Assembly: GCF_019297855.1 (NCBI RefSeq)
Contig: NZ_CP079194.1
Span: forward strand, 3,557,969-3,621,968
Length of the DNA: 64,000 nt
Direction of reading: 5' to 3'
Source: Gymnodinialimonas ceratoperidinii
Lineage (GTDB): Bacteria > Pseudomonadota > Alphaproteobacteria > Rhodobacterales > Rhodobacteraceae
The notes below the pieces were generated by a model, which was not told where the DNA came from, did no database searches, and saw nothing but the letters and a program-made list of their open reading frames with translations. The first letter of the stretch is position 1; each line of letters begins with the position of its first letter. Shown here one piece after another: positions 1 through 9,251 of this stretch. The position numbers and the translations under genes are program-made.

Positions 1-158
1 ACGGGAGGCTTGCCACCAAGATTTCCTGAGGATCGACGGTGCGATGATTGCCTTTGGGTCAAATATTTTCCGGGCGTGTGGTGGCGGTTAATCTTCTGTT
101 TTCCTTCATCGGTTACCCTTGTCCCGGACATGATGATCAGGCGGAGACACGGGGCAAG

Positions 159-1736
159 ATGGCAGAACTGAAGACCAACGGGGCGCCCCGTGCGACACCA
201 CCGGCCTCGCGCGGCCGATTGTACCGGATCGCCCAACGCGTCCGGCTCGGGCTCGACCGGGTCGAGGTTCTGGCGCTTTTTCCGTTGATTGCCCTGACTG
301 CCACGTGGTTCGGCTTCGACGATCTTGCACTGGTGACCGCGGTTGTCCTTTCAGCGCTTCTGGCCATTGGTGGGCTCGGCGGACGCCCTGTGGAACGTGC
401 GGGCGGCGGATCGTCTCCGGCCGCCAGCGGGCGAACCGCCTTGGTGGCAATGCTCGACCGCGTGGCCAATCTGGCCGGGCGCGATACTGCCTGTTTCCTT
501 ATTCAGATCGACGATTGGTCCGTGGTGCTCGATCGATGGGGCCATGACGCCAGCGAAGACATCGCGCGCCGCTTGGAAGAGCGCCTGCAAACCGCACTGC
601 GCAACGGGGATCTCCTCACCCGACTGGGCGATTCGCGGTTTGGCGTTGTCCTCTCCCCCCTTTCCTCCGCCCGCCTCGGGCTGCGTGATACGATCGCGAC
701 CCGGCTTGCCGACGCCGTGGCCGAGCCCCTTCCGCTCCGCGGCACCGGTCTGCGGCTGACTGCCTCCATCGGCCATTCTGCGGTGCTCAAGCAGGGCGCC
801 GATCCGGCCGACGCCACCTTCAAGGCTGCCGAGGCCGCTTTGGGCGAAGCGGTGCTCAACGGTCCGGCCGCGACGCGGGCCTTCGCACCCGGCATGGGCC
901 GGGCCCGTGCGCTGCAAACCCGTCTCAGCGAAGAGGTGGAGGCAGCAATCCATGACGGCGCAATACAGGCCTGGTTCCAGCCTCAGGTTCACGCGAAGAC
1001 GAGCGCGCTGTCGGGGATGGAAACACTGGCCCGGTGGCAACATCCCAAGCACGGGCTTCTCGGCCCGAAAGAGTTCTTTCCGGCGGTGGAAGCCTCTGGC
1101 CAGATGCCGCTTCTGGGACAACGGATGCTCCATGAAGCGCTGAAGGCCCTGCGCGACTGGGACAAGCTGAAGGCGCATATTCCCACGATCTCGGTCAACT
1201 TCTCGGTCGAGGAGCTGCGCGATCCGGCGCTTGCGGAAGGCATTGCCTCCGAGGTCGCGCGCTACGGCCTCACGCCGAACCGGGTTGTCATCCAGGTCTC
1301 GGACGATGTTGCCACCCAGATCGACGACGACGCGGTCGTTGCCACGTTGCAGACCCTCCGCGATGCGGGCCATCGTCTGGATCTGGAAGGGTTCGGCATA
1401 GGCGCCGCCTCCATCCCGACCCTGCAGCGCCTGTCGGTCACCCGGATCACTATCGACCGCGGCTTCGTTCTCGACGTCGATGTCGCCCTCGAAAAACGGC
1501 AAGCGGTCTCCGCAATCACCGCTTTGGCCAAGGCGATGGGCATCGAAACCCTCGCCAGCGGGGTGGAGACCCAGACCGAGAGGGACGCCCTGGCTCAACT
1601 GGGTTGTGATTTCCTGCAAGGCTTTGGCGTGGCGCACCCTATGGGGCTAGAAAACGTCGCCGATTGGGCGCGCGCCCATGAAGCCGCCGGCAAGACGATT
1701 CGCCTCGAAGACCGGCGCGCGCAGACGGCAACTTGA
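159..1736 (+). CDS. Degenerate GGDEF-EAL domain membrane protein
   Basis: A 525-residue protein if started at the ATG preceded by a purine-rich GGGGCAAG stretch; an upstream in-frame TTG at 48 would add 37 residues without improving the family match. Two hydrophobic segments near residues 36-73 suggest an inner-membrane anchor. A GGDEF-like domain (about 92-240) has RLGDSRF where RxGGDEF is expected, so cyclase activity is unlikely. The EAL-like domain (about 255-510) has ETL for EAL, LEGFG for the DDFG metal-binding pair and ASGVET for AEGVET. Both domains therefore look catalytically dead. I infer a c-di-GMP receptor or scaffold rather than a turnover enzyme. Confidence 0.8.
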   Translation: MAELKTNGAPRATPPASRGRLYRIAQRVRLGLDRVEVLALFPLIALTATWFGFDDLALVTAVVLSALLAIGGLGGRPVERAGGGSSPAASGRTALVAMLDRVANLAGRDTACFLIQIDDWSVVLDRWGHDASEDIARRLEERLQTALRNGDLLTRLGDSRFGVVLSPLSSARLGLRDTIATRLADAVAEPLPLRGTGLRLTASIGHSAVLKQGADPADATFKAAEAALGEAVLNGPAATRAFAPGMGRARALQTRLSEEVEAAIHDGAIQAWFQPQVHAKTSALSGMETLARWQHPKHGLLGPKEFFPAVEASGQMPLLGQRMLHEALKALRDWDKLKAHIPTISVNFSVEELRDPALAEGIASEVARYGLTPNRVVIQVSDDVATQIDDDAVVATLQTLRDAGHRLDLEGFGIGAASIPTLQRLSVTRITIDRGFVLDVDVALEKRQAVSAITALAKAMGIETLASGVETQTERDALAQLGCDFLQGFGVAHPMGLENVADWARAHEAAGKTIRLEDRRAQTAT

Positions 1737-2195
1737 GGGATTGACGCAGAGCACCTGAGGTTGCTGCGTATACCGAAGGCCGAGGGTTGCGTTGGGTCAG
1801 CGCCGACGACGCGTACACATTAGTGAGGTGGCACCCTAAGAAGGCTTCAACGCGCTTTGAATACGCGCACCGTCCTGCCGCCTTTAGTGCTCCCCCCTTC
1901 CCGATCTCACCTGTAGCGAGACCAGCAACCGGCCCACGGCACCCACGCCAGCCTCTTCTCGCGCCCTCCGGCGGTCTCCCTCCCGTCGCCGCACGGCAGC
2001 CTTTTGCTGCCTCCTCAACCCCCGACACACCCTGCAAAATCGGGCAAACCCCTCCCACAGCCCCCTACCCGCGCCGATTTCGCCTCTTGACCTTTGAACC
2101 CCCAGTCTGTTGAACCCGCAGGGATTGGCGTCACCGAGTGAGCACCGGTGTTTTCGCCTTATTCGCAAGGGCTCTGGCAAAGGAATTTCGCAACG
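1737..2195. other. 459-base gap before yidC, no supported gene
   Basis: The stretch is C-rich on the plus strand and open in several frames, but none of the translations looks like a protein. The usual yidC neighbours rpmH, rnpA and yidD are not here. One short hairpin (GGCAGC, loop, GCTGCC) sits near 1999-2016 without a T run. I looked for RNase P RNA, tmRNA and SRP RNA landmarks and saw none. The last 20 bases carry the yidC ribosome binding site (AAAGGAA). Confidence 0.5.
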
Positions 2196-4058
2196 ATGGA
2201 CGATCAGAACAGAAACCTGATCCTGGCCATGGGCCTCAGCATTGTAGTGATCCTCGTGTGGTTCTTTCTCTTCCCGCCCCCCGAGGTCGTGGAAGACCCG
2301 AACGCGACCCCCGTGGTCGAGACCGAGACCGGCGTCGCGCCCACGCCACCGGTTACCGCTGCTAGCGATCCCTCTGGCGCGGAAAACACCGCCCCAAGCG
2401 AGGTTGCACTGACCGAAGCCGCGCGGATCGACATCGAGACGCCCTCGGTCGAAGGCACCATCTCGCTCCTTGGGGGCCGCATCGACGACCTGTCGCTGCG
2501 CAATTACACGACCGAGGTGGACAGCGATGAAATCGTCCGCCTGCTGTCGCCGGTGGGCTCCGATGAGCCCTATTACGCGCTCTACGGCTGGACCCCCTCG
2601 GGCGGGCTCGGCTACGAGGATGTCCCCACCTCCGACACCCCGTGGGAAATCGAATCCGGCACCACCCTGACACCCGAGACCCCGGTCACTCTGGTCTGGG
2701 AGAACGCGAGCGGCCTCGTTTTCCGCCGCACCATCGCCATCGATGACCGCTTCATGTTCGAAGTCACCCAGTCGGTCGAGAACACGGGCGAGGCCGATGT
2801 GAACCTCGCGCCCTACGGCATCGTGGCCCGTCACGGCCTCCCCTCCGACCTGCAGAACTTCTTCATTCTCCACGAAGGCGTCGTGCGCAAAACCGATGGG
2901 GAACTCTCCGAGGTCGCCTATGACGATCTCCCCGACCTCGACGTCATCGCCCGCGAAGGCGTGCCTGCCGAGGTGCTGGAAGTCGAAGCCAACGGCTGGA
3001 TCGGCTTCACCGACAAATACTGGATGACGACGCTGATCCCCGGCGAAGACCAACCCTTCGTGTCGGTCATCAAATACGTCCCCTCCGCCGACATCTACCA
3101 GACCGAAGCGCGCCTCCCCTACATGGCCATCGCCGCCGGTGAAACGGTCGAGGTCACGACGCAGCTCTTTGCCGGCGCCAAGGAAGCCGAGACCATCCGC
3201 GACTACGAGAACGCCGAGCCCGGCCTGATCGCGCGGCTCTTCGGCGCCGAACAGGATCCCACCCGAGGCGAGGTTTCGCGCTTTGTCGACAGCATCGACT
3301 GGGGCTGGTTCTATTTCCTGACGAAGCCGCTCTTCTGGCTGCTCCACTGGCTCAACAGCACCATCGGCAACATGGGCCTTGCGATCATCGCGCTGACCCT
3401 GATCGTCAAGGCCGTGCTCTTCCCCCTCGCCTATCGCTCCTACGTGTCGATGGCGAAGATGAAAGAGCTCCAGCCCGAGATCGAGAAACTGAAGGAATCC
3501 GCCGGTGATGACCGCGAGAAGCTTCAGAAGGGCATGATGGCGCTCTACAAGAAGAACAAGGTTAACCCCGCGGGTGGCTGTCTGCCGATCCTGCTGCAGA
3601 TCCCGATTTTCTTCTCGCTCTACAAGGTGATTTTCGTCACGCTGGAACTGCGCCACGCACCGTTCTTCGGCTGGCTGAATGACCTGTCGGCGCCCGACAG
3701 TTCGTCGATCCTGAACCTCTTCGGCCTGCTGCCGATCCCGGCGCCTGACCCCGAGTCGATCCTGGCGCTGATCTTCATCGGCATCCTGCCCCTGCTGCTC
3801 GGCATCTCCATGTGGCTGCAGCAGAAGCTGAACCCGGCCCCCACCGACGCAATGCAGGCACAGATCTTCGCCTGGCTGCCCTGGGTCTTCATGTTCATGC
3901 TCGGCAGCTTCGCGTCCGGCCTGCTGGTCTACTGGATCGCGAACAACACGCTGACGTTCACGCAACAGTACCTGATCATGCGCAGCCAGGGCTTCAAACC
4001 CGATGTCTTCGGCAACATCCGCCGAAGCTTCTCGCGCAAGCCCAAGGAAGAGAAGTGA
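2196..4058 (+). CDS. yidC: Membrane protein insertase YidC
   Basis: A 620-residue inner-membrane insertase that integrates and folds membrane proteins with or without SecYEG. The ATG follows AAAGGAA at a good distance and begins MDDQNRNLI; the frame is open further upstream without support. An N-terminal membrane anchor (about 6-26) is followed by an acidic, Pro/Thr-rich linker and a large periplasmic domain. The conserved C-terminal region starts around residue 365 with several transmembrane helices, including the NPAGGCLPILLQIPIFFSLY stretch typical of YidC. The stop overlaps the GTG start of the next gene, so translation is probably coupled. secY and secE lie elsewhere in the window. Confidence 0.96.
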   Translation: MDDQNRNLILAMGLSIVVILVWFFLFPPPEVVEDPNATPVVETETGVAPTPPVTAASDPSGAENTAPSEVALTEAARIDIETPSVEGTISLLGGRIDDLSLRNYTTEVDSDEIVRLLSPVGSDEPYYALYGWTPSGGLGYEDVPTSDTPWEIESGTTLTPETPVTLVWENASGLVFRRTIAIDDRFMFEVTQSVENTGEADVNLAPYGIVARHGLPSDLQNFFILHEGVVRKTDGELSEVAYDDLPDLDVIAREGVPAEVLEVEANGWIGFTDKYWMTTLIPGEDQPFVSVIKYVPSADIYQTEARLPYMAIAAGETVEVTTQLFAGAKEAETIRDYENAEPGLIARLFGAEQDPTRGEVSRFVDSIDWGWFYFLTKPLFWLLHWLNSTIGNMGLAIIALTLIVKAVLFPLAYRSYVSMAKMKELQPEIEKLKESAGDDREKLQKGMMALYKKNKVNPAGGCLPILLQIPIFFSLYKVIFVTLELRHAPFFGWLNDLSAPDSSSILNLFGLLPIPAPDPESILALIFIGILPLLLGISMWLQQKLNPAPTDAMQAQIFAWLPWVFMFMLGSFASGLLVYWIANNTLTFTQQYLIMRSQGFKPDVFGNIRRSFSRKPKEEK

Positions 4059-4816
4059 CTTGGACGCTGGATCAGATATGGCGCTACCCGATCAAGGGTA
4101 TAGGAGCCGAACGGCTCCGCGCCGTCGATCTGGCGCCTGATCTGCCCCTGCCGCTCGACCGTGCTTGGGCGGTACTCGAGGAGGGCGGCGACGCTTCCGA
4201 GGGCTGGCGGTCCTGCCGCAACTTTCTGCGCGGGGCCAAGGGCCCTTCGCTGATGGCCGTGAGTTGCCACGTTGATGGACCGCATGGGGCGGAGGTTATT
4301 CACCTCAGCCATCCCGATCGGCCCGATCTGACGCTGATGCCGCGCACCGATGCCTCGGCGCTACTGGAGTGGTTGGCACCGATCTATCCAGAGAGCCGCC
4401 GCCCTCCGGTCGCGCTCGTCGATGCCCCGCCCGAGGGCATGTCCGACGCGCCCTTCGCCTCGGTCAGCATCCTCAACGCCGCCTCGCTTCGAGCGCTTTC
4501 GCAAAAGTTGGGGCTGCCGAAAAACGAACCCCTCGACCCGCGCCGGTTCCGCGGCAACCTCTGGATCGAGGGCCTCGCCCCGTGGGAAGAATTCGACCTC
4601 GTCGGCAAGACCCTGGCCATGGGCGACGCCCGTTTGGAGGTGATTGAGCCCATCACCCGATGCCGCGCCACCGAGGCCAACCCGAAGACCGGCCACCGCG
4701 ATGCCGAGACCCTGCGCGCCCTGCGCGAGGGGTGGGACCACCAGGATTTCGGCGTCTACGCCATGGTGCGGCAAGGCGGCCGGATCAAGGCGGGGGAAGA
4801 GGTGACCCTGCAATGA
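4055..4816 (+). CDS. MOSC domain-containing protein
   Basis: A 253-residue protein starting at a GTG that overlaps the yidC stop (GTGA). The N-terminal part (WRYPIKGIGAERL) matches the MOSC N-terminal beta-barrel domain and the C-terminal half the MOSC domain, with the characteristic ITRCRAT...NPKTGHRD segment. The Cys there is the expected molybdenum ligand in YcbX/mARC-like proteins. Such enzymes reduce N-hydroxylated substrates with a ferredoxin partner; the substrate here is unknown. It ends in an ATGA overlap with the next gene, so three reading frames are chained. Confidence 0.88.
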   Translation: MTWTLDQIWRYPIKGIGAERLRAVDLAPDLPLPLDRAWAVLEEGGDASEGWRSCRNFLRGAKGPSLMAVSCHVDGPHGAEVIHLSHPDRPDLTLMPRTDASALLEWLAPIYPESRRPPVALVDAPPEGMSDAPFASVSILNAASLRALSQKLGLPKNEPLDPRRFRGNLWIEGLAPWEEFDLVGKTLAMGDARLEVIEPITRCRATEANPKTGHRDAETLRALREGWDHQDFGVYAMVRQGGRIKAGEEVTLQ

Positions 4817-5475
4817 CTGACCAGCCAGATCGCACCGGCCCCGACCCCACCACTCTCGCCCCGATGGCGCCTACCTATGCCGGCACCGTGTTCCTCAAGC
4901 CGCTGGCCGAGGGGCGCGACAACGTCACTGTAGGCGACTACACCTACTACGACGATCAGGACGAGAGCCGCGATTTCTTCACCCGCAACGTCCTGCACCA
5001 TTACGATTTTATCGGCGACCACCTCCATATCGGCCCGTTCTGCGCCATCGCCCACGACGTGCGCATCTTCATGAACGGCGGCACCCATGCGATGGACGGC
5101 TTCTCCACCTTCCCGTTCAACATCTTCGGCAACGGGTGGGAGGAAGGCTTCGACCCCGCAAGCTGGACCGCCGGCCACAAGGGTGACACCCGCATCGGCG
5201 CCGATGTCTGGATCGGAAACTCCGCCACCATCATGCCGGGCGTCACCATCGGGGCTGGCGCGATCATCGCGGCCAAATCCGTTGTCACCCGCGATGTGCC
5301 CCCCTACACCATCGCCGCCGGCAACCCAGCGCAGGCGGTGAAACAGCGGTTCGACGCAGATACCATCGCCCGCCTGCTCGCCATCGCATGGTGGGACTGG
5401 CCCGCCGACAAGATCACCCGTAACCTGAACGCGATCCGCGGCGCTGACCTGCCCGCGCTGGAGGCCGCGATATGA
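4813..5475 (+). CDS. CatB-like hexapeptide O-acetyltransferase
   Basis: A 220-residue left-handed beta-helix acyltransferase of the xenobiotic/streptogramin acetyltransferase type. The catalytic-His region NGGTHAMDGFSTFPF is near residues 79-93, and hexapeptide repeats run from there to TIAAGNPAQ. It would move acetyl from acetyl-CoA to a hydroxyl of a small molecule. Chromosomal relatives are often housekeeping or of unknown substrate, so antibiotic resistance should not be assumed. The start overlaps the MOSC stop (ATGA). An internal ATG at 4864 is an alternative start. Confidence 0.85.
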   Translation: MTDQPDRTGPDPTTLAPMAPTYAGTVFLKPLAEGRDNVTVGDYTYYDDQDESRDFFTRNVLHHYDFIGDHLHIGPFCAIAHDVRIFMNGGTHAMDGFSTFPFNIFGNGWEEGFDPASWTAGHKGDTRIGADVWIGNSATIMPGVTIGAGAIIAAKSVVTRDVPPYTIAAGNPAQAVKQRFDADTIARLLAIAWWDWPADKITRNLNAIRGADLPALEAAI

Positions 5476-6128
5476 ACGCCCTACCCTTCCCCCTTGCCGA
5501 GGCACCTGACCCGATCACCGAGGAACGCGGCCGCAAGCTCTTCGCCGGCAACACCGATTTCCTCAAGGGCGTCGTCGCCATGGACGGCCTGCCCCCCGCC
5601 GACCGGATCGAGGTTTGCTTCGCCGGCCGCTCCAACGTCGGCAAGTCGACGCTGATCAACGCGCTGACCGGCCGCAAGGGCCTCGCCCGGGCTTCCAACA
5701 CGCCCGGCCGCACCCAGGAGATCAACTACTTCACCCTCCTCGACAGCCACTACCTCGTTGACCTCCCGGGCTATGGTTATGCCGAGGCACCGCTCCACGT
5801 GGTCCAGCAATGGCAGGCACTGCTGAAATCCTACCTGCAAGGCCGCGCCACCCTGCGCCGCGCCTTCGTGCTGATCGACGCGCGCCACGGTGTGAAGGCG
5901 GTGGACGAGGAGATCATGAAACTTCTCGATATCGCCGCCGTCCCCTTCCAGACCGTGCTGACAAAATCCGATAAGGTGAAGGGCAAGGACCGCGACGCCT
6001 CGCTGGAACGCACCCGCAAGGCGCTTGCCAACCACCCCGCCGCCTACCCCGAGATCATCCTGACCTCCTCCGAAAAGGGCGACGGCATTCCAACCCTGCG
6101 CGCCGCCATCGCCTCGATCGAAGCCTGA
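5472..6128 (+). CDS. engB: Ribosome biogenesis GTP-binding protein EngB/YsxC
   Basis: A 218-residue TRAFAC-class GTPase needed for large-subunit assembly. The G motifs are in order: G1 [10 protein letters not shown]3 DLPGYG, G4 TKSDK and a G5-like TSSEKG. The start forms an ATGA overlap with the acetyltransferase stop, closing the coupled yidC-MOSC-acetyltransferase-engB chain. A repeat copy follows 12 bases or so after the stop. Confidence 0.95.
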   Translation: MNALPFPLAEAPDPITEERGRKLFAGNTDFLKGVVAMDGLPPADRIEVCFAGRSNVGKSTLINALTGRKGLARASNTPGRTQEINYFTLLDSHYLVDLPGYGYAEAPLHVVQQWQALLKSYLQGRATLRRAFVLIDARHGVKAVDEEIMKLLDIAAVPFQTVLTKSDKVKGKDRDASLERTRKALANHPAAYPEIILTSSEKGDGIPTLRAAIASIEA

Positions 6129-6138
6129 TACCCGGGCT

Positions 6139-6190
6139 CGCCCTTCATCTTGGCCCTACAACTCCGGGGGGTCTGGGGGGCTGGCCCCCC
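6139..6190 (-). repeat. Extragenic repeat, copy A
   Basis: On the minus strand this reads as a G/C hairpin (GGGGGG, short loop, CCCCCC), then ACCCCCCGGAGTTGTA and CCAAGATGAAGGG. It lies just after the engB stop, with the core antisense to engB. It shares the core with copies at 8311, 17602, 41260 and 63887. Confidence 0.7.
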
Positions 6191-6217
6191 CATGGCGGGC
6201 CCGCAAAGGCAACAGCG

Positions 6218-6228
6218 CCCCCCCCCCC
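6218..6228 (+). repeat. Homopolymer C11 tract
   Basis: Eleven consecutive C residues in the engB-argB gap. The length is a plausible source of slippage or of sequencing error. No coding sequence crosses it. Confidence 0.6.
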
Positions 6229-6297
6229 GAGACAACCGCTTCACACCCGCGCCGCCACCCCCTAACGTGGCGCAAAATACTCAACGGCCCAAAGCGC

Positions 6298-7155
6298 ATG
6301 AAAACCCAGATGATCCGCGACAACCTCGCCACCGCCCGCACCCTCTCCGAAGCGCTGCCTTACCTGCAACGCTTCAACGACGCAGTCATCGTGGTGAAAT
6401 TCGGCGGCAACGCGATGGGCGATGACGCCGAAATGGCCTCTTTCGCCCGCGACATCGTCCTGCTGCGCCAGGTTGGCGTGAACCCCGTCGTCGTCCACGG
6501 CGGCGGCCCGATGATCAACGACATGCTGGCGAAACTCGGGATCGAAAGCACCTTCAAGGACGGCAAGCGCGTCACCGATGCCGCGACCGTCGAAGTGGTC
6601 GAGATGGTCCTCTCCGGCCTCGTGAACAAGCGGATCGTGCAAGCGATCAACGCCGAAGGCGGCAAGGCCGTGGGCCTGTCCGGCAAGGACGCCAACCTGA
6701 TCACCTGCACGCCCGCCAACCCCGAGCTTGGCTTCGTGGGAGAGCCTTCCCGGATCGACCCGAGCGTGATCAACAACCTGTTCGAAGACGACATGATCCC
6801 CGTCATCGCCCCGCTGGGCCAAGGCGAGAGCGGCGAGACCTACAACATCAACGGCGATACCGCCGCCGGCGCCATCGCGGTCGCCCTCGAAGCGGACCGC
6901 CTGCTGCTGCTCACCAATGTCTCGGGCGTCAAGAACAAGGCCGGCGACGTGGTGACCGAGCTCACCACCGCCGACGTTGACGCGATGATTGCCGACGGCA
7001 CCATTGCCGGCGGCATGATCCCCAAGACCGAGACCGCCCTCCACGCCGTGCGCGGCGGTGTGAGGGCCTGCACCATCGTTGACGGCCGGGTCGCCAATGC
7101 GGTGCTGCTGGAACTGTTCACGGAGCACGGCGCAGGCTCGATGATCCGCCAGTAA
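6298..7155 (+). CDS. argB: Acetylglutamate kinase
   Basis: A 285-residue amino acid kinase that phosphorylates N-acetyl-L-glutamate in the second step of arginine synthesis in the cytoplasm. The N-terminal helix, the KFGGNAMGD nucleotide loop and the HGGGPMI substrate loop are present, as are [11 protein letters not shown] and GGMIPKTE near the C-terminus. The N-terminal extension before VVKFGG is of the length seen in arginine-regulated, hexameric forms. It is downstream of engB across a 169-base gap with a repeat, so it may have its own promoter. Confidence 0.96.
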   Translation: MKTQMIRDNLATARTLSEALPYLQRFNDAVIVVKFGGNAMGDDAEMASFARDIVLLRQVGVNPVVVHGGGPMINDMLAKLGIESTFKDGKRVTDAATVEVVEMVLSGLVNKRIVQAINAEGGKAVGLSGKDANLITCTPANPELGFVGEPSRIDPSVINNLFEDDMIPVIAPLGQGESGETYNINGDTAAGAIAVALEADRLLLLTNVSGVKNKAGDVVTELTTADVDAMIADGTIAGGMIPKTETALHAVRGGVRACTIVDGRVANAVLLELFTEHGAGSMIRQ

Positions 7156-7168
7156 CGGAATCGGAGCC

Positions 7169-7816
7169 ATGGATTACGAAACCCTCCAGAGCGCCGCCGC
7201 CCCCTACCACCTGACCATCGTGGGGGCCTTCCACCCCGACCCGGAAGACGGCGCGCCCGAGGGCACCGAGACCCTCGTGCTCTTCGCCCCGGCCGAGCCC
7301 ACGTTCTGGCCGCACTTCAAGAAATCGCCCGAGTACAGCGACGGCGCAGCGGACCCGATGAACCGCTGGTCGACCCGCGCCCTCTCCGCCATCGCGGAAG
7401 AAACCCGCGCCACGCCACTCTTCCCATTCGGCGGCCCGCCCTATCTGCCTTTCATCTCCTGGGCCCTGAAAAGCGGCAGCATCCATGCCAGCCCGGTGAC
7501 GCTGCTGGTCCACAACGATCAGGGCCTGATGATCTCGTTCCGAGGCGCCCTTGCCCTGCGCGAGAGGATTTCCCTCAGCCCGCCGCGCCTGACGCCCTGC
7601 CTGCTCTGCCCCGCCCCCTGCGAGACCGCCTGCCCGGTCAATGCCCTCTCCGAGCATGGCTACGACACCGCCGCCTGCCATGCCTACCTCGACACCCCCG
7701 CCGGCACCGATTGCCTGACCCGTGGCTGCAAGGCCCGCCGCGCCTGTCCGATCAGTCAGGACTTCAGCCGAAATCCCGAGCAATCGGCCTACCACATGCG
7801 GAGCTTTCATCCTTGA
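7169..7816 (+). CDS. 4Fe-4S ferredoxin-like protein
   Basis: A 215-residue protein with a C-terminal cysteine cluster CLLCPAPCETACP, suited to one [4Fe-4S] centre, and two more cysteines in GCKARRACP. The N-terminal 140 residues are not a ferredoxin fold I can name; the layout recalls the electron-transfer tail of QueG-type proteins without the cobalamin domain. It starts 13 bases after argB and overlaps the following phosphatase start. Its redox partner is unknown; the MOSC protein upstream is one conceivable candidate, as inference only. Confidence 0.7.
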   Translation: MDYETLQSAAAPYHLTIVGAFHPDPEDGAPEGTETLVLFAPAEPTFWPHFKKSPEYSDGAADPMNRWSTRALSAIAEETRATPLFPFGGPPYLPFISWALKSGSIHASPVTLLVHNDQGLMISFRGALALRERISLSPPRLTPCLLCPAPCETACPVNALSEHGYDTAACHAYLDTPAGTDCLTRGCKARRACPISQDFSRNPEQSAYHMRSFHP

Positions 7817-8310
7817 GCCAGACGGTCATCCTCATCCGCCACTGCAAGTCCGACTGGGATGGCAGCACCGGCGATCACACCCGTCCGCTCAGCCCCCGCG
7901 GACATCGGGCAGCCCCCCGCATCGGCGCCTTCCTCGCGCAGCACGGCCTTGTCCCCGATGTCGCCCTCTGCTCCGACGCGCTGCGCACCCGCCAGACCTG
8001 GGCCGGCATCGCCGATCAGCTCCCCGGCGCGCCCGAGCCCACCCTGAACCCTGCGCTCTACCTTGCCGAGCCCGAGGTAATGCTGAAAGCGCTCAGGGCC
8101 GCGGACGCCGCAACCGTCGCGATGATCGCCCATAATCCGGGCACCGCCGCACTGGCCTGGGCGCTCGCTCACAATCCCCCGAACGATCCGGATTTCGAGC
8201 GCTATCCAACCGGTGCCGTCACGGTGCTCCGCTTCGACAATGGCCTCGCGCCCGGCGAAGGTCACCTGCTGCGCTTCACCACCCCGCGCAGCCTCCCGGA
8301 CCCGCGCTGA
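7813..8310 (+). CDS. SixA-like histidine phosphatase
   Basis: A 165-residue histidine phosphatase branch protein. The catalytic RHCKSDW motif lies directly after the N-terminus (residues 8-14), and a second catalytic His appears as AHNPG. The TTG start overlapping the ferredoxin-like stop (TTGA) is chosen because it places the first beta-strand (QTVILIRH) at the N-terminus as in the family; the frame is open further upstream. SixA removes phosphate from phosphohistidine in signalling proteins. The true substrate here cannot be read from sequence. Confidence 0.82.
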   Translation: MSQTVILIRHCKSDWDGSTGDHTRPLSPRGHRAAPRIGAFLAQHGLVPDVALCSDALRTRQTWAGIADQLPGAPEPTLNPALYLAEPEVMLKALRAADAATVAMIAHNPGTAALAWALAHNPPNDPDFERYPTGAVTVLRFDNGLAPGEGHLLRFTTPRSLPDPR

Positions 8311-8340
8311 GCTCCCCTTCATCTTGGCCAATACAACTCA
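8311..8340 (-). repeat. Extragenic repeat, copy B
   Basis: The minus-strand core TGAGTTGTATTGGCCAAGAT followed by GAAGGGGAGC fills the space between the phosphatase stop and the terminator of the converging transporter operon. It lacks the G/C hairpin arm seen in copies A and C. Confidence 0.7.
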
Positions 8341-8371
8341 AGAAAAACGCCCGCGTCTTTCGACACGGGCG
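8341..8371 (-). terminator. Intrinsic terminator of the aap operon
   Basis: The minus strand gives a perfect 10-bp stem CGCCCGTGTC / GACGCGGGCG (one G-T pair) with a GAAA loop, followed by TTTTTCT. It lies about 60 bases after the aapP stop. Confidence 0.9.
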
Positions 8372-8433
8372 GTTATTTCTCGCAAGGCTCAAAGCCGATC
8401 CCAAGTCCCGCGCGACGCGCGGGCGCGCAGGGA

Positions 8434-9225
8434 TCAGTGGCCGAGGATCTGGCTCAGGAACAGCTTGGTGCGCTCCGACTGCGGGTTGGTGAAGAACTCT
8501 TCCGGCTCGTTCTGTTCCACGATCTGGCCTGCATCCATGAAGATCACGCGGTTGGCGACCTGACGGGCGAAGCCCATCTCGTGAGTCACGCAGAGCATGG
8601 TCATGCCCTCTTCCGCGAGCTCGATCATCGTGTCGAGCACTTCCTTGATCATCTCGGGGTCGAGAGCCGAGGTCGGCTCGTCGAAGAGCATGATCCGCGG
8701 CCGCATGCAGAGCGACCGCGCAATGGCCACCCGCTGCTGCTGACCACCCGAAAGCTGGCCGGGATACTTGTCGGCCTGCTCGGGGATCTTCACCTTCTCG
8801 AGGAAGTGCATCGCCGTTTCCTCGGCTTCCCTCTTCGGTGTCTTGCGCACCCAGATCGGGGCCAGGGTGCAGTTCTCAAGGATCGTCAGATGCGGGAAGA
8901 GGTTGAAGTGCTGGAAGCACATGCCGACCTCGGACCGGATCTTGTCGATGTTCTTGAGATCGTTGGACAGCAGCGTGCCATCCACGACGATGGAGCCCTG
9001 CTGGTGCTCTTCCAGCGCGTTGATGCAGCGGATCAGGGTGGATTTGCCCGACCCGGACGGGCCGCAGATCACGATCCGCTCGCCCTGGTTCACCGTCAGG
9101 TTGATGTCGCGCAGGACGTGGAACGTCCCGTACCACTTGTTCATCCCGTTGATCTCGATCGCGACCTCGTCAGACACGGTCATCTGGCTGCGGTCGATAG
9201 GCCGATTCTCAGCTGTAGTGGACAT
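8434..9225 (-). CDS. aapP: General L-amino acid ABC transporter, ATP-binding subunit
   Basis: A 263-residue ABC ATPase that powers periplasmic amino acid import. Walker [10 protein letters not shown] is at 55-63, the signature is [12 protein letters not shown], Walker B is [14 protein letters not shown] and the H-loop lies in VTHEMGFA. The start has a GAGGAG ribosome binding site. It is the last gene of aapJ-aapQ-aapM-aapP, equivalent to bztD of Rhodobacter. The symbol rests on operon order as much as sequence, since polar amino acid ATPases are very similar to each other. Confidence 0.92.
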   Translation of the reverse strand: MSTTAENRPIDRSQMTVSDEVAIEINGMNKWYGTFHVLRDINLTVNQGERIVICGPSGSGKSTLIRCINALEEHQQGSIVVDGTLLSNDLKNIDKIRSEVGMCFQHFNLFPHLTILENCTLAPIWVRKTPKREAEETAMHFLEKVKIPEQADKYPGQLSGGQQQRVAIARSLCMRPRIMLFDEPTSALDPEMIKEVLDTMIELAEEGMTMLCVTHEMGFARQVANRVIFMDAGQIVEQNEPEEFFTNPQSERTKLFLSQILGH

Positions 9226-9251
9226 GGATATTCTCCTCGGCGTTGGCCCGA

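Noticed and set aside
1737-2195. A structural RNA (RNase P RNA, tmRNA or SRP RNA) before yidC
   Set aside because: None of the conserved landmarks of these RNAs was found on either strand.
1884-3965. A 693-codon minus-strand frame opposite yidC
   Set aside because: Antisense shadow; extreme His/Asp/Arg composition.
4813-5475. An antibiotic resistance gene (chloramphenicol or streptogramin acetyltransferase)
   Set aside because: Only the fold is supported; chromosomal xenobiotic-type acetyltransferases usually have other or unknown substrates, and no mobile element is near.
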